Source: Thermodesulfovibrio sp. (GTDB lineage: Bacteria; Nitrospirota; Thermodesulfovibrionia; UBA6902). From it: a stretch of DNA of 33,424 nucleotides. How positions within the stretch are numbered: the stretch's first letter is position 1; every line of letters begins with the position of its first letter. The translations under genes and the position numbers were made by a program. The notes under the pieces are model-generated. The model saw only the letters and a list, made by a program, of their open reading frames with translations, did no database searches and had not been told where the DNA came from. The stretch is taken from the NCBI GenBank assembly GCA_026982355.1, contig JALSHG010000006.1, positions 1 to 33,424 of the forward strand, in the 5' to 3' direction. Shown in pieces: positions 15,194 through 23,489 of this stretch.

Positions 15194-16192
15194 TCAACCA
15201 GAGTTCTTCACTGTCTCGACAATGTCACCGGCCGTCATTCCGTAACGCTTGAGCAAATCGTCCGGCGTGCCTGAGCATCCGAAGGTGTCCCGCACCCCGA
15301 TCCGCCTGACGGTCACCGGATGGTTCTCCGACAGGAATTCACACACGGACCCGCCGAGGCCGCCGATGACCGAGTGTTCCTCGGCCGTTACAATGAGAGC
15401 CGATGTCCTCGCAACCCGCAGGAGTGTCTCTTCATCAAGCGGCTTTATCGTGGACATGTTGACCACGCCCGTATCGATTCCCTCTCCCGAGAGTATCTCC
15501 GCGGCCTTTTTCGCGATGTCCACCATGATCCCGGCGGCTATGATTGTCGCATCCTTCCCGATATGAAACACAAAGGCCTTCCCGGGAGTGAACCTGTAGT
15601 CATCGGGCATGACATAGGGGACCTTCGCCCGTCCCAGCCTGACATAGACAGGTCCCTTGTGATCCGCCACCGCGCTGATGGCGGATGCGGTCTCGGATGC
15701 ATCCGCCGGCACGATCACCATCATGTTCGGCAGGGCCCTCATCAGGGCGATATCCTCGAGCGCCTGGTGCGATGCCCCGTCTTCGCCGACCGTTACGCCG
15801 CCGTGGGTCGCGACGAGTTTCACATTTGTGTTCGAGTAGCACACGGCAAGCCGTATCTGATCCCACGCCCTGCCTGTTTCAAACACCGCAAACGTTGAAG
15901 CAAAGGGGACCTTCCCGGCCAGGGCGAGGCCGGCGGCGGTTCCTATCATGTCCTGTTCCGCCACCCCCATATTAAAAAACCTGTCGGGGAATTCCCTGGC
16001 GAACCTGGCCGTCTTCGTCGAACCCGACAGGTCGGCGTCAAGGGCCACTATGTCCGGGCGTCTTTTGCCGAGCTCGAGCAGTGTCTCGCCGTAGGCATCT
16101 CTCGTGGCCTTGGGCTTTCTCGGGGTAACATGCCCTGGATGATGCGGTACGGCGTCCTGCACATCCTGCCGCGTCTTATGAAGTTCGGTCAT
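15194..16192 (-). CDS. Transketolase C-terminal subunit (split transketolase)
   Basis: A 332-residue protein equivalent to the central and C-terminal domains of transketolase. The ThDP-activating glutamate is in MGVAEQDMIGTAAGLAL, followed by ATHGGVTVGEDGASHQALED, VPADASETASA and YVRLGRAKVP; the C-terminal domain includes EEHSVIGGLGG. It should work only with the N-terminal subunit encoded upstream. ATG 16192 is chosen over the adjacent TTG because GGAG lies 7 nt upstream; the start overlaps the N-subunit stop by 17 bp. Residues 1-25 are an extra His/Pro-containing leader without an obvious role. The next gene is ftsE, 3 bp downstream. Confidence 0.93.
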   Translation of the reverse strand: MTELHKTRQDVQDAVPHHPGHVTPRKPKATRDAYGETLLELGKRRPDIVALDADLSGSTKTARFAREFPDRFFNMGVAEQDMIGTAAGLALAGKVPFASTFAVFETGRAWDQIRLAVCYSNTNVKLVATHGGVTVGEDGASHQALEDIALMRALPNMMVIVPADASETASAISAVADHKGPVYVRLGRAKVPYVMPDDYRFTPGKAFVFHIGKDATIIAAGIMVDIAKKAAEILSGEGIDTGVVNMSTIKPLDEETLLRVARTSALIVTAEEHSVIGGLGGSVCEFLSENHPVTVRRIGVRDTFGCSGTPDDLLKRYGMTAGDIVETVKNSG

Positions 16193-17027
16193 CAAGAATC
16201 TCCTTTACGGCCCTGTCGAACTCCTCCCGTGTAGGGGCCACTCCGTGATATTCTACTTTATTTTCAAAGAAAGATACACCCTTGCCCTTGGTTGTACGGG
16301 CGATTATTATGCTGGGCCTCCCCTTTACTGTTTCGGCCTCATCGAGGGCGTCGATGATCTCCTGCATGTTGTGTCCGTCTATATCCATAACGTGCCAGCC
16401 GAACGCGGCCCACTTGTCGCGCAGGGGTTCGATCCCCATGACTTTTTCCACCGGGCCGTCTATCTGCAGGCCGTTGTTGTCGACAACGGCGCAGATGTTG
16501 TCGATCTTATAATGGGCCGCGGTCATGGCGGCTTCCCAGACCTGCCCCTCCTGCACCTCTCCGTCGCCCATGATGCAGTATACCCGCGCGGGGTTGCCGT
16601 CAAGCCTCAGCCCCAGGGCCATGCCGTTGGCGACCGACAGCCCCTGGCCGAGAGAGCCGGTTGAGATTTCTATGCCGGGCAGCATTGCAGAACACGGATG
16701 ACCCTGCAGGGGGGAGCCGGTCTTTCTGAGGGTTTTGATCGCGTCTTCCCGGAAATAGCCCGCCTCCGCCATGACGGCATAGATCAGGGGGGCTGCGTGG
16801 CCCTTTGACAGCACGAACCTGTCCCTTTCCTCCCACGAGGGGTCCGCCGGATTAAACTTCATCCTGGAAAAATATATCGCAACCGCCACATCCACGGCGG
16901 AGAGTGAACCGCCCGTATGTCCCGAACCTGCCAGTGTCAGCATGTGCAGGATATTTATACGCACGTTTTTTGCAATTTTTTTCAATTCATTGATATCCGT
17001 GATCTTCCCTTCAGTCATCACACCCAT
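16176..17027 (-). CDS. Transketolase N-terminal subunit (split transketolase)
   Basis: A 283-residue ThDP-binding half of transketolase. Motifs include LAGSGHTGGSLSAVDV, SKGHAAPLIYA, LQGHP, STGSLGQGLSVANGMALG and the ThDP/metal motif from MGDGEVQEGQVWEA to VVDNNGLQ, then ARTTKGKGVSFFE. Split transketolases are widespread in archaea and anaerobic bacteria and serve pentose or ribose synthesis; some are specialised for other sugars. ATG 17027 is chosen because GGGAG lies about 6 nt upstream; the frame extends upstream to 17150 across the promoter. It is the first gene of a leftward operon with the C-subunit, ftsE, ftsX and envC. Confidence 0.93.
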   Translation of the reverse strand: MGVMTEGKITDINELKKIAKNVRINILHMLTLAGSGHTGGSLSAVDVAVAIYFSRMKFNPADPSWEERDRFVLSKGHAAPLIYAVMAEAGYFREDAIKTLRKTGSPLQGHPCSAMLPGIEISTGSLGQGLSVANGMALGLRLDGNPARVYCIMGDGEVQEGQVWEAAMTAAHYKIDNICAVVDNNGLQIDGPVEKVMGIEPLRDKWAAFGWHVMDIDGHNMQEIIDALDEAETVKGRPSIIIARTTKGKGVSFFENKVEYHGVAPTREEFDRAVKEILDDRTS

Positions 17028-17102
17028 AACATTCTCCCAAAGAAAATAATATACCGGAACCTCGACAGCCCGTTGCTCAACCGGAATATTGACGAACGTT
17101 AA

Positions 17103-17132
17103 ATTATAAAATTTCCGGACGTTCAGAAGCAA
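17103..17132 (-). promoter_or_regulatory. Promoter for the leftward transketolase-ftsEX-envC operon
   Basis: Read on the minus strand, TTGCTT (17132-17127) and a perfect TATAAT (17108-17103) are 18 bp apart. Transcription would start near 17096, giving a leader of about 69 nt before the ATG at 17027. No other good promoter was noticed between the five closely packed genes. Confidence 0.6.
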
Positions 17133-17165
17133 GGAGCGGCGTTCCGGCAAACATTTCCGCCGAGC

Positions 17166-17193
17166 TTGCCAAGCGGGCGGAGATTCATATAAA
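17166..17193 (+). promoter_or_regulatory. Promoter for the LolA-like gene
   Basis: TTGCCA (17166-17171) and TATAAA (17188-17193) are 16 bp apart. A start near 17200 would fall at the beginning of the family A half-copy (17198-17226), leaving a leader of about 30 nt made almost entirely of repeat sequence. It is divergent from the promoter at 17103-17132. Confidence 0.55.
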
Positions 17194-17197
17194 CTTT

Positions 17198-17226
17198 ACC
17201 TTGATGTTGCATGAATGACGGGAGGG
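17198..17226 (+). repeat. Family A repeat, left-half remnant
   Basis: ACCTTGATGTTGCATGAATG followed by ACGGGAGGG matches the left end and first inner arm of family A; nothing of the right half remains. The GGGAGGG at 17220-17226 corresponds to the repeat's GGCAGGGGAG arm and is the Shine-Dalgarno of the gene at 17231. Confidence 0.65.
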
Positions 17227-17230
17227 CGCA

Positions 17231-18037
17231 ATGAAACGGCGATGGAGACAACTCATATATCTGTTAACCGCGACCGCTGCGGCGCTGTTTATGTTCCTTC
17301 CGGCAGCGGCGGAGACGCCCGTGGAAAAGGGGCTCGCCATCGCCCGCGAGGCGGATGCACGCGACACGGGATTCAGGGATTCGACCGTTAACCTGCTTAT
17401 GATTCTCAGAAACAGGCACGGACAGGAAAGCATCCGCAGGATGCGCATCAGGACGCTTGAAGTCGAGGGGGACGGGGACAAAATACTGAACATATTCGAC
17501 AGCCCGCGGGATGTCAGGGGCACCGCCCTCCTGACATACACGCACAAGTTCGGTGACGACGATCAGTGGCTCTACCTGCCCGCCCTGAAAAGGGTGAAGC
17601 GGATAAGCTCCCGGAACAAATCAGGCTCGTTTATGGGCAGCGAGTTCGCCTATGAAGACATTGCAAGCCAGGAAGTGGAGAAATACACCTACAAATGGAT
17701 CAGGGATGAAGTGTACGACGGCCTGGAGTGTTTCGTGATTGAACGCTATCCGCTGGACAGAAAAAACTCGGGCTACAGACGCCAGATGATATGGATTGAC
17801 AAGAAGGAGTACCGCACGTTAAAAGTGGATTACTATGACCGCAAGGACTCCCTGCTGAAGACCCTCACCCTCACCGGCTACAGAAAGTACAACAACAGGT
17901 TCTGGCGCGCCTCCGGGATGAACATGGTCAATCACCAGAACGGCAAGAGCACGCGCCTGGAATTTTCGGATTACAGATTCGGCGTGGGCCTCAGGGACAG
18001 CGACTTCAGCAGGAACAGCCTGAAAAGGGTGAGGTAG
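17231..18037 (+). CDS. LolA-like outer-membrane lipoprotein-sorting family protein
   Basis: A 268-residue exported protein. A signal peptide spans residues 1 to about 26 (MKRRWRQLIYLLT, hydrophobic core, then AAAETP). The mature part resembles the LolA-like group found beside RND/MMPL exporters: SPRDVRGTALLTYTHKFGDDDQWLYLPALKRVKRISS, GSFMGSEFAYEDI and RRQMIWIDKKEYRTLKVDYYDR. These proteins have the half-barrel fold of LolA/LolB and are thought to carry lipids or lipoproteins through the periplasm. GGGAGGG lies 4 nt before the ATG. The next gene, an outer-membrane barrel, starts 9 bp after the stop and is probably co-transcribed. Confidence 0.85.
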   Translation: MKRRWRQLIYLLTATAAALFMFLPAAAETPVEKGLAIAREADARDTGFRDSTVNLLMILRNRHGQESIRRMRIRTLEVEGDGDKILNIFDSPRDVRGTALLTYTHKFGDDDQWLYLPALKRVKRISSRNKSGSFMGSEFAYEDIASQEVEKYTYKWIRDEVYDGLECFVIERYPLDRKNSGYRRQMIWIDKKEYRTLKVDYYDRKDSLLKTLTLTGYRKYNNRFWRASGMNMVNHQNGKSTRLEFSDYRFGVGLRDSDFSRNSLKRVR

Positions 18038-18046
18038 GGGACGGAT

Positions 18047-19255
18047 TTGGGCAGGCCTGCATACGCATCCGCCGCTGTGCCGCTGGCGCTTGTTCTCCTG
18101 CTTGTGTTTTTTGTGTCCCGGTCGCAGGCCTGCGACCTCTCCGGACATGCATCGGTGGAAGGCAGGTTTTTCTTCAGGGATGCGCTCTTCCCCGGACAGG
18201 AAGGGAACAGCGCTTCCGTCGCCCTCCAGCCGGAGTTTTACCACGGGCGGCGGGACGGCTCGGGCCTTACATTTACACCCTTTGCAAGATTCGACAGCGC
18301 TGACCCGGAGAGGAGCCGTTTCGATATCCGTGAACTGAACTACCTGATGCTCGGCGATCACTGGGAACTGACCGTGGGCATCAGCAGGGTCTTCTGGGGG
18401 GTGACGGAGTTCGTCCACCTGGCGGATATCATAAACCAGACCGACTATGTGGAGGACATGGACGGCGAGGACAAGCTCGGCCAGCCCATGATTCATCTTT
18501 CCATGCCCCGTGACTGGGGCGTCGTGGACATGTTTGTGCTGCCCTATTTCAGGGAACGCACATTCCCCGGCGAAAAGGGGCGCCTGCGCACACAGCCCGT
18601 GGTGGATACGGACAGGGCCGTGTATGAAAGCGCGGCAAAGGAATACCACGTGGACCTCGCCCTCAGGTACAGCCATACGGCGGGGATATGGGATTTCGGT
18701 ATTTATTATTTCAGGGGCACGGGCCGGGAACCGGATTTCCTGTTGAGCGCGGACAGCTCCGGCAAGCCCGTGCTGGTACCTTTTTACGTGCAGATAGGCC
18801 AGACCGGCCTTGACGTGCAGGCCGTCCTGGGCAACTGGCTCTTCAAACTCGAATCGATTTACAGGACGAGCCGGGACAGGAATTTCTTTGCAGGCGCCGG
18901 CGGATTTGAATACTCCATGGTGAATGCGGCCTCCAGCGGCGTTGATGCAGGCCTGATAGCCGAATGGGCCTATGATGAACGGGGGGAGGACGCCTCAACC
19001 CCCTTTGACAACGACGTAGTGCTCGGCATCCGGCTGGCGCTTAATGACGCGGCGGGCACGGAGGCCCTCATCGGGATAAGCCGGGACCTTGACGGCGGCG
19101 ACAGCATGCTGTCTCTTGAATCCGGCAGGAGGATCGGCGAAGCCTGGAAGATCGCCCTTGACGCCTTTTTCGTAATCGGTTCCTCGGAAGGGGATGCCCT
19201 CCATGCCCTGCGTGCGGATGACAACGTGCAGGTAAGGCTGTCGTATTATTTCTGA
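18047..19255 (+). CDS. Predicted outer-membrane beta-barrel protein
   Basis: A 402-residue protein with a signal peptide (about 1-28, hydrophobic LALVLLLVFFV then SRSQACD) and alternating hydrophobic/polar strands throughout, ending VQVRLSYYF. The terminal aromatic Phe is the usual outer-membrane barrel signal. Strands are separated by acidic loops (for example HLADIINQTDYVEDMDGEDK). It resembles proteins located beside LolA-like and RND genes, some annotated as DUF1302-like, but I recognise no named family. TTG 18047 is the best start: it retains the signal peptide and follows AGGGGA. A short leader and close spacing tie it to the LolA-like gene. Confidence 0.75.
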   Translation: MGRPAYASAAVPLALVLLLVFFVSRSQACDLSGHASVEGRFFFRDALFPGQEGNSASVALQPEFYHGRRDGSGLTFTPFARFDSADPERSRFDIRELNYLMLGDHWELTVGISRVFWGVTEFVHLADIINQTDYVEDMDGEDKLGQPMIHLSMPRDWGVVDMFVLPYFRERTFPGEKGRLRTQPVVDTDRAVYESAAKEYHVDLALRYSHTAGIWDFGIYYFRGTGREPDFLLSADSSGKPVLVPFYVQIGQTGLDVQAVLGNWLFKLESIYRTSRDRNFFAGAGGFEYSMVNAASSGVDAGLIAEWAYDERGEDASTPFDNDVVLGIRLALNDAAGTEALIGISRDLDGGDSMLSLESGRRIGEAWKIALDAFFVIGSSEGDALHALRADDNVQVRLSYYF

Positions 19256-19275
19256 ATCCGGGGACTGATGCAACC

Positions 19276-21576
19276 TCAGGGTTTTCCCCTGTCCACTTTC
19301 ATGAGCAATACCGGCAGGAACAGGAAATCAAGGATCAGGGCAAGCGTTATGGTTATGGCAGTCATGAGACCCATCTCCGAATTGAGCTTGAATCCTGAAA
19401 AAGAGAGCACCATGAACCCCGCCACAAGGGCCGCGGTCGTGACCCACATGGCTGTTCCCACCGTGTCAAAGGAGTGCCGGATTGCCCCGGCTGGGTCTGC
19501 GCCGCTTTCCCGCCTGGCGCGGAGATACTTGCTCATAAAGTGAATGGTGTCGTCCACCACTATGCCGAGTGTCATCGCCACTATGACCGACAGGCTCAGT
19601 CCCGCCTGTCCCGCGATTGCGCCCCATATGCCGAATGCCATGAATGCCGGCGACAGGTTCGGGACCAGGCTCAGCAGGCCCAGCCTGACGCTCTTCAGGG
19701 CAAGCGTGAGTATGCCCGAGATCAGGACAAGCGCGCCGACGGAGGCGCCCAGCATGCTGTTGATATTGCGTTCGGATATATGCGCCCAGATAATGGACAG
19801 GCCCGAGCCGTACGTGAACATTGTTTCAGGCGCGTTCTCTCTGAGCCACTGCCGCGCCCTCTCGTCCATTTCACGCAGCTCCCGCGTGGTCGAATCCCTC
19901 ATGGTCACTATCATCCGGGTTGCGGACTTGTCCACGTTGATCTGGTTATTGAGGTCAAGGCCGAACGGAAGCGACATCTCGTACAGGAGCAGGTACTGGG
20001 CCGCCAGTTCGCGGCTGCCGGGTATCCTGTAGTACGAGTCGTCGTCCCCGTGCATGTTCCTGTTCAGGCGCTTGAATGTATCGGTGATCGTGTTGACATT
20101 GACGACCTTCGGCTGCGTCCGGTACCATTCCGCAAACTCTTCCACAACGGACAGGTATGCGGGGTCATTGATGCCCCCCGTCTCGCCGGAGTCCAGGGAG
20201 TATTCTATTATATTGAAGCCGCTCAGGTTTTCCTGTGTGAAATCGGACGCCTTCCGGATGTCGTAACGCCCGTCGAAATACTTGATCCAGTCGTCGTTCA
20301 GTTCAAGACGCACAATCCCCGATGTCAGGACGGCGACTACTGTCAGCGAGGCCCGGAAAATGAATTTCCGGCGCCTCACCACGAGGTCCGCAAGGCGCAT
20401 GCAGAGACCGCGGCTCTCCTTTTCAGCGGCGGCATGTCTTGCCCTGAGGGGAAGCACGGCCATAAGCGCGGGCAGGAATGTAACCGAATATACGAAGGCC
20501 GCGGTGACACCCGTCGCCACTATGTTGCCCAGGTCGTGAAAGGGAGGGGCGTCAGAGAAGTTCATGCTGAGAAACCCGATGGCCGTGGTGACGCTGGTAA
20601 GAAAGACCGGCTGAAGGTTGATTCTCAGGGATTCCGCAATTGCCTCCTCTTTTTTCATGCCCTCGCGCATCCGGTGGAGCATTGTCACCAGCATATGTAC
20701 ACTGTCCGCCACCGCCAGCACCAGGATGATGGTGGGGGCATTGGCTGAGGCGGGGTTCAGGGACATGCCGAGCCAGCCGGCCAGCCCCATTCCGGTGACC
20801 ATGGAAAAGAGTATAACGAGGAGCGTGGCAAAGGTGGCGGCAAATGAGCGCACCGACAGGCCTATTATCAGGAGGATGGTGAAAAACATCACGGGCACGA
20901 GTGTGGATATATCATCCATAGTGGCCTCGGCGAAGGCATTGTCGAACATGATCGCCCCAGTAAGATACAGGTCTATGCCGGGATGCGCGGCCCTGAATTC
21001 ATTCACCATCCTGCGGGCGAATGCAGCCACCTCGGGGACCTCGTCCCTGGATTTGCGGGGCAGGAGAATATTGACGCTCACACCGGCCGCATGCCCCGAG
21101 GGTGAAACCAGGCGGTTGACGAGGAGGGGTTCGGAGAGCGCGACGGCACGTATTCTTCCGATATCCGCGGCTGTGAGATCTCCGGCGTTCTGCACGAGGT
21201 CTTCAACGATAAGATCGTCCCCTTCTGCGCGGGTATACTGGAAATTCGTGATGGAGTCCACCCGGTTGGAATAAGGTATCTGCCAGGATGCCTCGGTGAG
21301 ATCCTCTATTGCTGCAAGCGTTTCCGCGGTAAAGACATCGCCGTCCTTCGGCGCAATGACGAAGAGCACATTGTCGATTCTGTTGTAGGTATTCTCCAGG
21401 GCCTCCAGGGCCTGCAACCGGGGGTCTTCCCTGCTGAAGAACACCCTCAGGTCATTGTTGAACGTCAGAAACCGCGTGCCGGCTGCGGCGCCCAGGACAA
21501 CCATAATCGTGGCTGTGATTATCCACCACCTGTGCCTGAGCACCCACTTTCCCCACACCGCCTCAATTCGCGTCAT
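19276..21576 (-). CDS. RND-superfamily exporter of the MMPL/hydrophobe type
   Basis: A 766-residue inner-membrane transporter made of two similar halves. Each half has one transmembrane helix, a large periplasmic domain (about 40-215 and 415-590), then five helices. Marks include FLTFNNDLRVFFSREDP after helix 1, VLAVADSVHMLVTMLHRMREGM in the first half and IVVDDTIHFMSKYLRARRESG in the second; these acidic residues fit proton coupling. The size and lack of TolC-type partners fit the MMPL/HpnN-like group that moves lipids or other hydrophobic molecules toward the outer membrane. It converges on the LolA-like and barrel genes, suggesting one envelope-lipid system in two transcription units. The start ATG lacks a clear Shine-Dalgarno. 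Confidence 0.92.
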   Translation of the reverse strand: MTRIEAVWGKWVLRHRWWIITATIMVVLGAAAGTRFLTFNNDLRVFFSREDPRLQALEALENTYNRIDNVLFVIAPKDGDVFTAETLAAIEDLTEASWQIPYSNRVDSITNFQYTRAEGDDLIVEDLVQNAGDLTAADIGRIRAVALSEPLLVNRLVSPSGHAAGVSVNILLPRKSRDEVPEVAAFARRMVNEFRAAHPGIDLYLTGAIMFDNAFAEATMDDISTLVPVMFFTILLIIGLSVRSFAATFATLLVILFSMVTGMGLAGWLGMSLNPASANAPTIILVLAVADSVHMLVTMLHRMREGMKKEEAIAESLRINLQPVFLTSVTTAIGFLSMNFSDAPPFHDLGNIVATGVTAAFVYSVTFLPALMAVLPLRARHAAAEKESRGLCMRLADLVVRRRKFIFRASLTVVAVLTSGIVRLELNDDWIKYFDGRYDIRKASDFTQENLSGFNIIEYSLDSGETGGINDPAYLSVVEEFAEWYRTQPKVVNVNTITDTFKRLNRNMHGDDDSYYRIPGSRELAAQYLLLYEMSLPFGLDLNNQINVDKSATRMIVTMRDSTTRELREMDERARQWLRENAPETMFTYGSGLSIIWAHISERNINSMLGASVGALVLISGILTLALKSVRLGLLSLVPNLSPAFMAFGIWGAIAGQAGLSLSVIVAMTLGIVVDDTIHFMSKYLRARRESGADPAGAIRHSFDTVGTAMWVTTAALVAGFMVLSFSGFKLNSEMGLMTAITITLALILDFLFLPVLLMKVDRGKP

Positions 21577-21608
21577 CTCATAATCGCCACAGCCGTTTAT
21601 GCAACATT

Positions 21609-21826
21609 AACCTTACAGTGGCATAAAAATGCCGCCCGCGGGCAGGGGAGTCAGGCGGAAAAGCTTTATCCGCGATACCTTGGAGAGTATTCCGCACGGC
21701 TTATCGACATCCCTTGGAATTTCACTCTCCGTTACCTCCTGCAATAAAGACATATTTCCGATATCCCATCGCTTTATAAAGGTTTTACGCCGGACTCCCC
21801 TGCCGGCTTGTGCAACATTTAAGGTT
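21609..21826 (-). repeat. Family A repeat, complete 218-bp long form
   Basis: Ends are AACCTTACAGTGGCATAAAA and TTGTGCAACATTTAAGGTT. Inside, GGCGGAAAAGCTTTAT on the left is the inverted partner of CTTTATAAAGGTTTTACGCC on the right, so the element is an imperfect palindrome over nearly its whole length. The stop codon of the sugar transferase (21825-21827) overlaps its last bases. Just outside, 21596-21610 (TTTATGCAACATTAA) looks like the end of a further copy. Confidence 0.92.
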
Positions 21827-23246
21827 AATACACTCCCTCCCCGTTGATCACAACCCTTATGGTCCTGAAAAGGATAACGATATCCAGCCACAGGTTCCAG
21901 TTTCTTACATACCAGGAGTCAAGCACTATCCTGTAATCATACCCGGTGTTGTTCCTGCCGCTGACCTGCCACAGGCCGGTGATGCCCGGCAGCACCCCGA
22001 AGCAGAGCTTCGCCTGCTCCCTGTAGTACTTGTCTATCTCCCTTTTTGTAACGGGCCTCGGCCCCACAAGACTCATCTCCCCCTTCAGGACATTGAATAT
22101 CTGCGGCAGCTCGTCAAGGGACGTCCGCCTCAGAAACCTGCCGATTTTCGTAATCCTCGGATCATTCCTGAGTTTCCAGTTGTGCTTCCATTCATTCCTT
22201 GTCTCCTCATTGCTCTGCAGGAGGCTGTCGAGCCTCTCTTCAGCGTCGTTGAACATCGTCCTGAACTTATGGCACTTGAACGGCCGGTCGTTTCTCCCCC
22301 TCCGCTCCTGTGAATATATGACGGGACCCGGGGAATTAAGCTTTATCAGTACGGCGATTATCATCATGGGAACGGCAAGAATGAGAAGCAGGATCGCGCT
22401 GACGAGCAGGTCGAAGACCCTCTTGATGAAGATATTGGCCGGGTGCGCAAGGTTGTTCTTTACCTCAAGGCCGATCGCCTGTTCCTGGAAAAAGTGCTGC
22501 AGGTTCGTCCCGAGCACGGTTATTCCGAACAGGTCCGGGATAAGTATGATATTCCGCGCCTTGTGCTGCAGCCTGTTGACAAGGGAGATGAATTTGTTCT
22601 TTTCACACCCGGGCATCGCTATGACAATATCCTCGATCCCGCACCTGCCGATGTATTTATGCGCCTTGTCCACCCCTGCGTGTATCTTTACACCCCCGAT
22701 CCTGCCGCCTATCTTTGCGGGGTCGTCGTCAAGAAAGCCGACGACATTCAGGCCGAGGTTTCTGTCTCTCTTCAGGGCATTAAAGATAAGCTCCCCGGTC
22801 TTTCCCGCCCCGAGTATGAGGACCTTGCTCTTAAGCAGGCCGATGAATATCAGAAGCTTCTTGGCGTTGATCCTGATGATCGGAAAGACCGGGATGGATA
22901 TAATCCCCATCAGCACCAGCACGGTTCTCGATACCCGCTCTCCGACCTTGCCGAGATACAGTATGGAGAATGTGGCAAGGGTGGCGAAGAAGACGACCTT
23001 CCACAGCATCTTCACCTCGTCCCAGAACGAAAACCTTTTTGTATACATCCCCTCGTAGGCAAGAAAAAAGAGCCAGACGGGAAAGACCCACCAGAAAAAG
23101 GTGAAACTCTCGTGGGGATATGGCGGAAATGCATGGAACCGCGGCAGAACGTCCTTTCTGAGGAATATCGCGCCCTGAAGTACAATGAAAATCGTGACAG
23201 CATCCGCTACAAAGAGTGCAAATATTCCCAGACTTCTCTTGGTCAT
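21825..23246 (-). CDS. Undecaprenyl-phosphate sugar-phosphate transferase (WbaP-type)
   Basis: A 473-residue polyprenyl glycosylphosphotransferase that starts surface glycan synthesis by moving sugar-1-phosphate from a nucleotide sugar to undecaprenyl phosphate. Four N-terminal helices (within about 1-125), a Rossmann-like middle domain (KVLILGAGKTGELIFNAL, about 142-160) and a re-entrant hydrophobic segment (about 285-310) precede the catalytic domain: KRVFDLLVSA, GPVIYSQERRGRNDRPFKCHKFRTM, DPRITKIGRFLRRTSLDELPQ, NVLKGEMSLVGPRPV, PGITGLWQVSGRN. Full length and domain order match WbaP; whether galactose or another sugar is used cannot be read. No glycosyltransferase cluster follows here. A strong promoter lies about 87 nt upstream. 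Confidence 0.93.
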   Translation of the reverse strand: MTKRSLGIFALFVADAVTIFIVLQGAIFLRKDVLPRFHAFPPYPHESFTFFWWVFPVWLFFLAYEGMYTKRFSFWDEVKMLWKVVFFATLATFSILYLGKVGERVSRTVLVLMGIISIPVFPIIRINAKKLLIFIGLLKSKVLILGAGKTGELIFNALKRDRNLGLNVVGFLDDDPAKIGGRIGGVKIHAGVDKAHKYIGRCGIEDIVIAMPGCEKNKFISLVNRLQHKARNIILIPDLFGITVLGTNLQHFFQEQAIGLEVKNNLAHPANIFIKRVFDLLVSAILLLILAVPMMIIAVLIKLNSPGPVIYSQERRGRNDRPFKCHKFRTMFNDAEERLDSLLQSNEETRNEWKHNWKLRNDPRITKIGRFLRRTSLDELPQIFNVLKGEMSLVGPRPVTKREIDKYYREQAKLCFGVLPGITGLWQVSGRNNTGYDYRIVLDSWYVRNWNLWLDIVILFRTIRVVINGEGVY

Positions 23247-23339
23247 ACTTGTGAAGCTCTGTTCAGAACAGCTTTTAACCGTCCCCAGGGCCGTTGTGTC
23301 TTACATTCCAAAGAATAGAGGGTCGCCGGCATCAGAAAG

Positions 23340-23368
23340 ATTATAGTGCCTGTAGTGAAATACGTCAA
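23340..23368 (-). promoter_or_regulatory. Strong sigma-70-type promoter for the sugar transferase gene
   Basis: On the minus strand TTGACG (23368-23363) and a perfect TATAAT (23345-23340) are 17 bp apart. The start would be near 23333, with a leader of about 87 nt to the ATG at 23246. Confidence 0.7.
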
Positions 23369-23429
23369 CCGTACCGCCGGCGGTTCACGCGCCGCTTCCC
23401 GGTCTGAAGCGCGTGGCGTGCAACCGTGC

Positions 23430-23459
23430 TTGAATTATAAGTTCAAAGCATGTCATAAT
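23430..23459 (+). promoter_or_regulatory. Likely promoter for surA
   Basis: TTGAAT (23430-23435) and CATAAT (23454-23459) are 18 bp apart. The start near 23466 leaves a leader of about 24 nt before the ATG at 23490. It is divergent from the promoter at 23340-23368. Between them lie a palindromic ACCGCCGGCGGT (23370-23381) and an inverted CACGCGC/GCGCGTG pair. Confidence 0.45.
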
Positions 23460-23489
23460 TTTGCTTGTTCAGACCTTGACCCGAACGCC

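Noticed and set aside
19267-19283. ATGCAACCTCAGGGTT as a family A end
   Set aside because: It resembles the right end but is short, diverged and overlaps the RND stop codon, so chance cannot be excluded.
19474-20748. Rightward 424-codon frame within the RND gene
   Set aside because: It is antisense to a full-length exporter, with His/Arg-rich composition and no domain.
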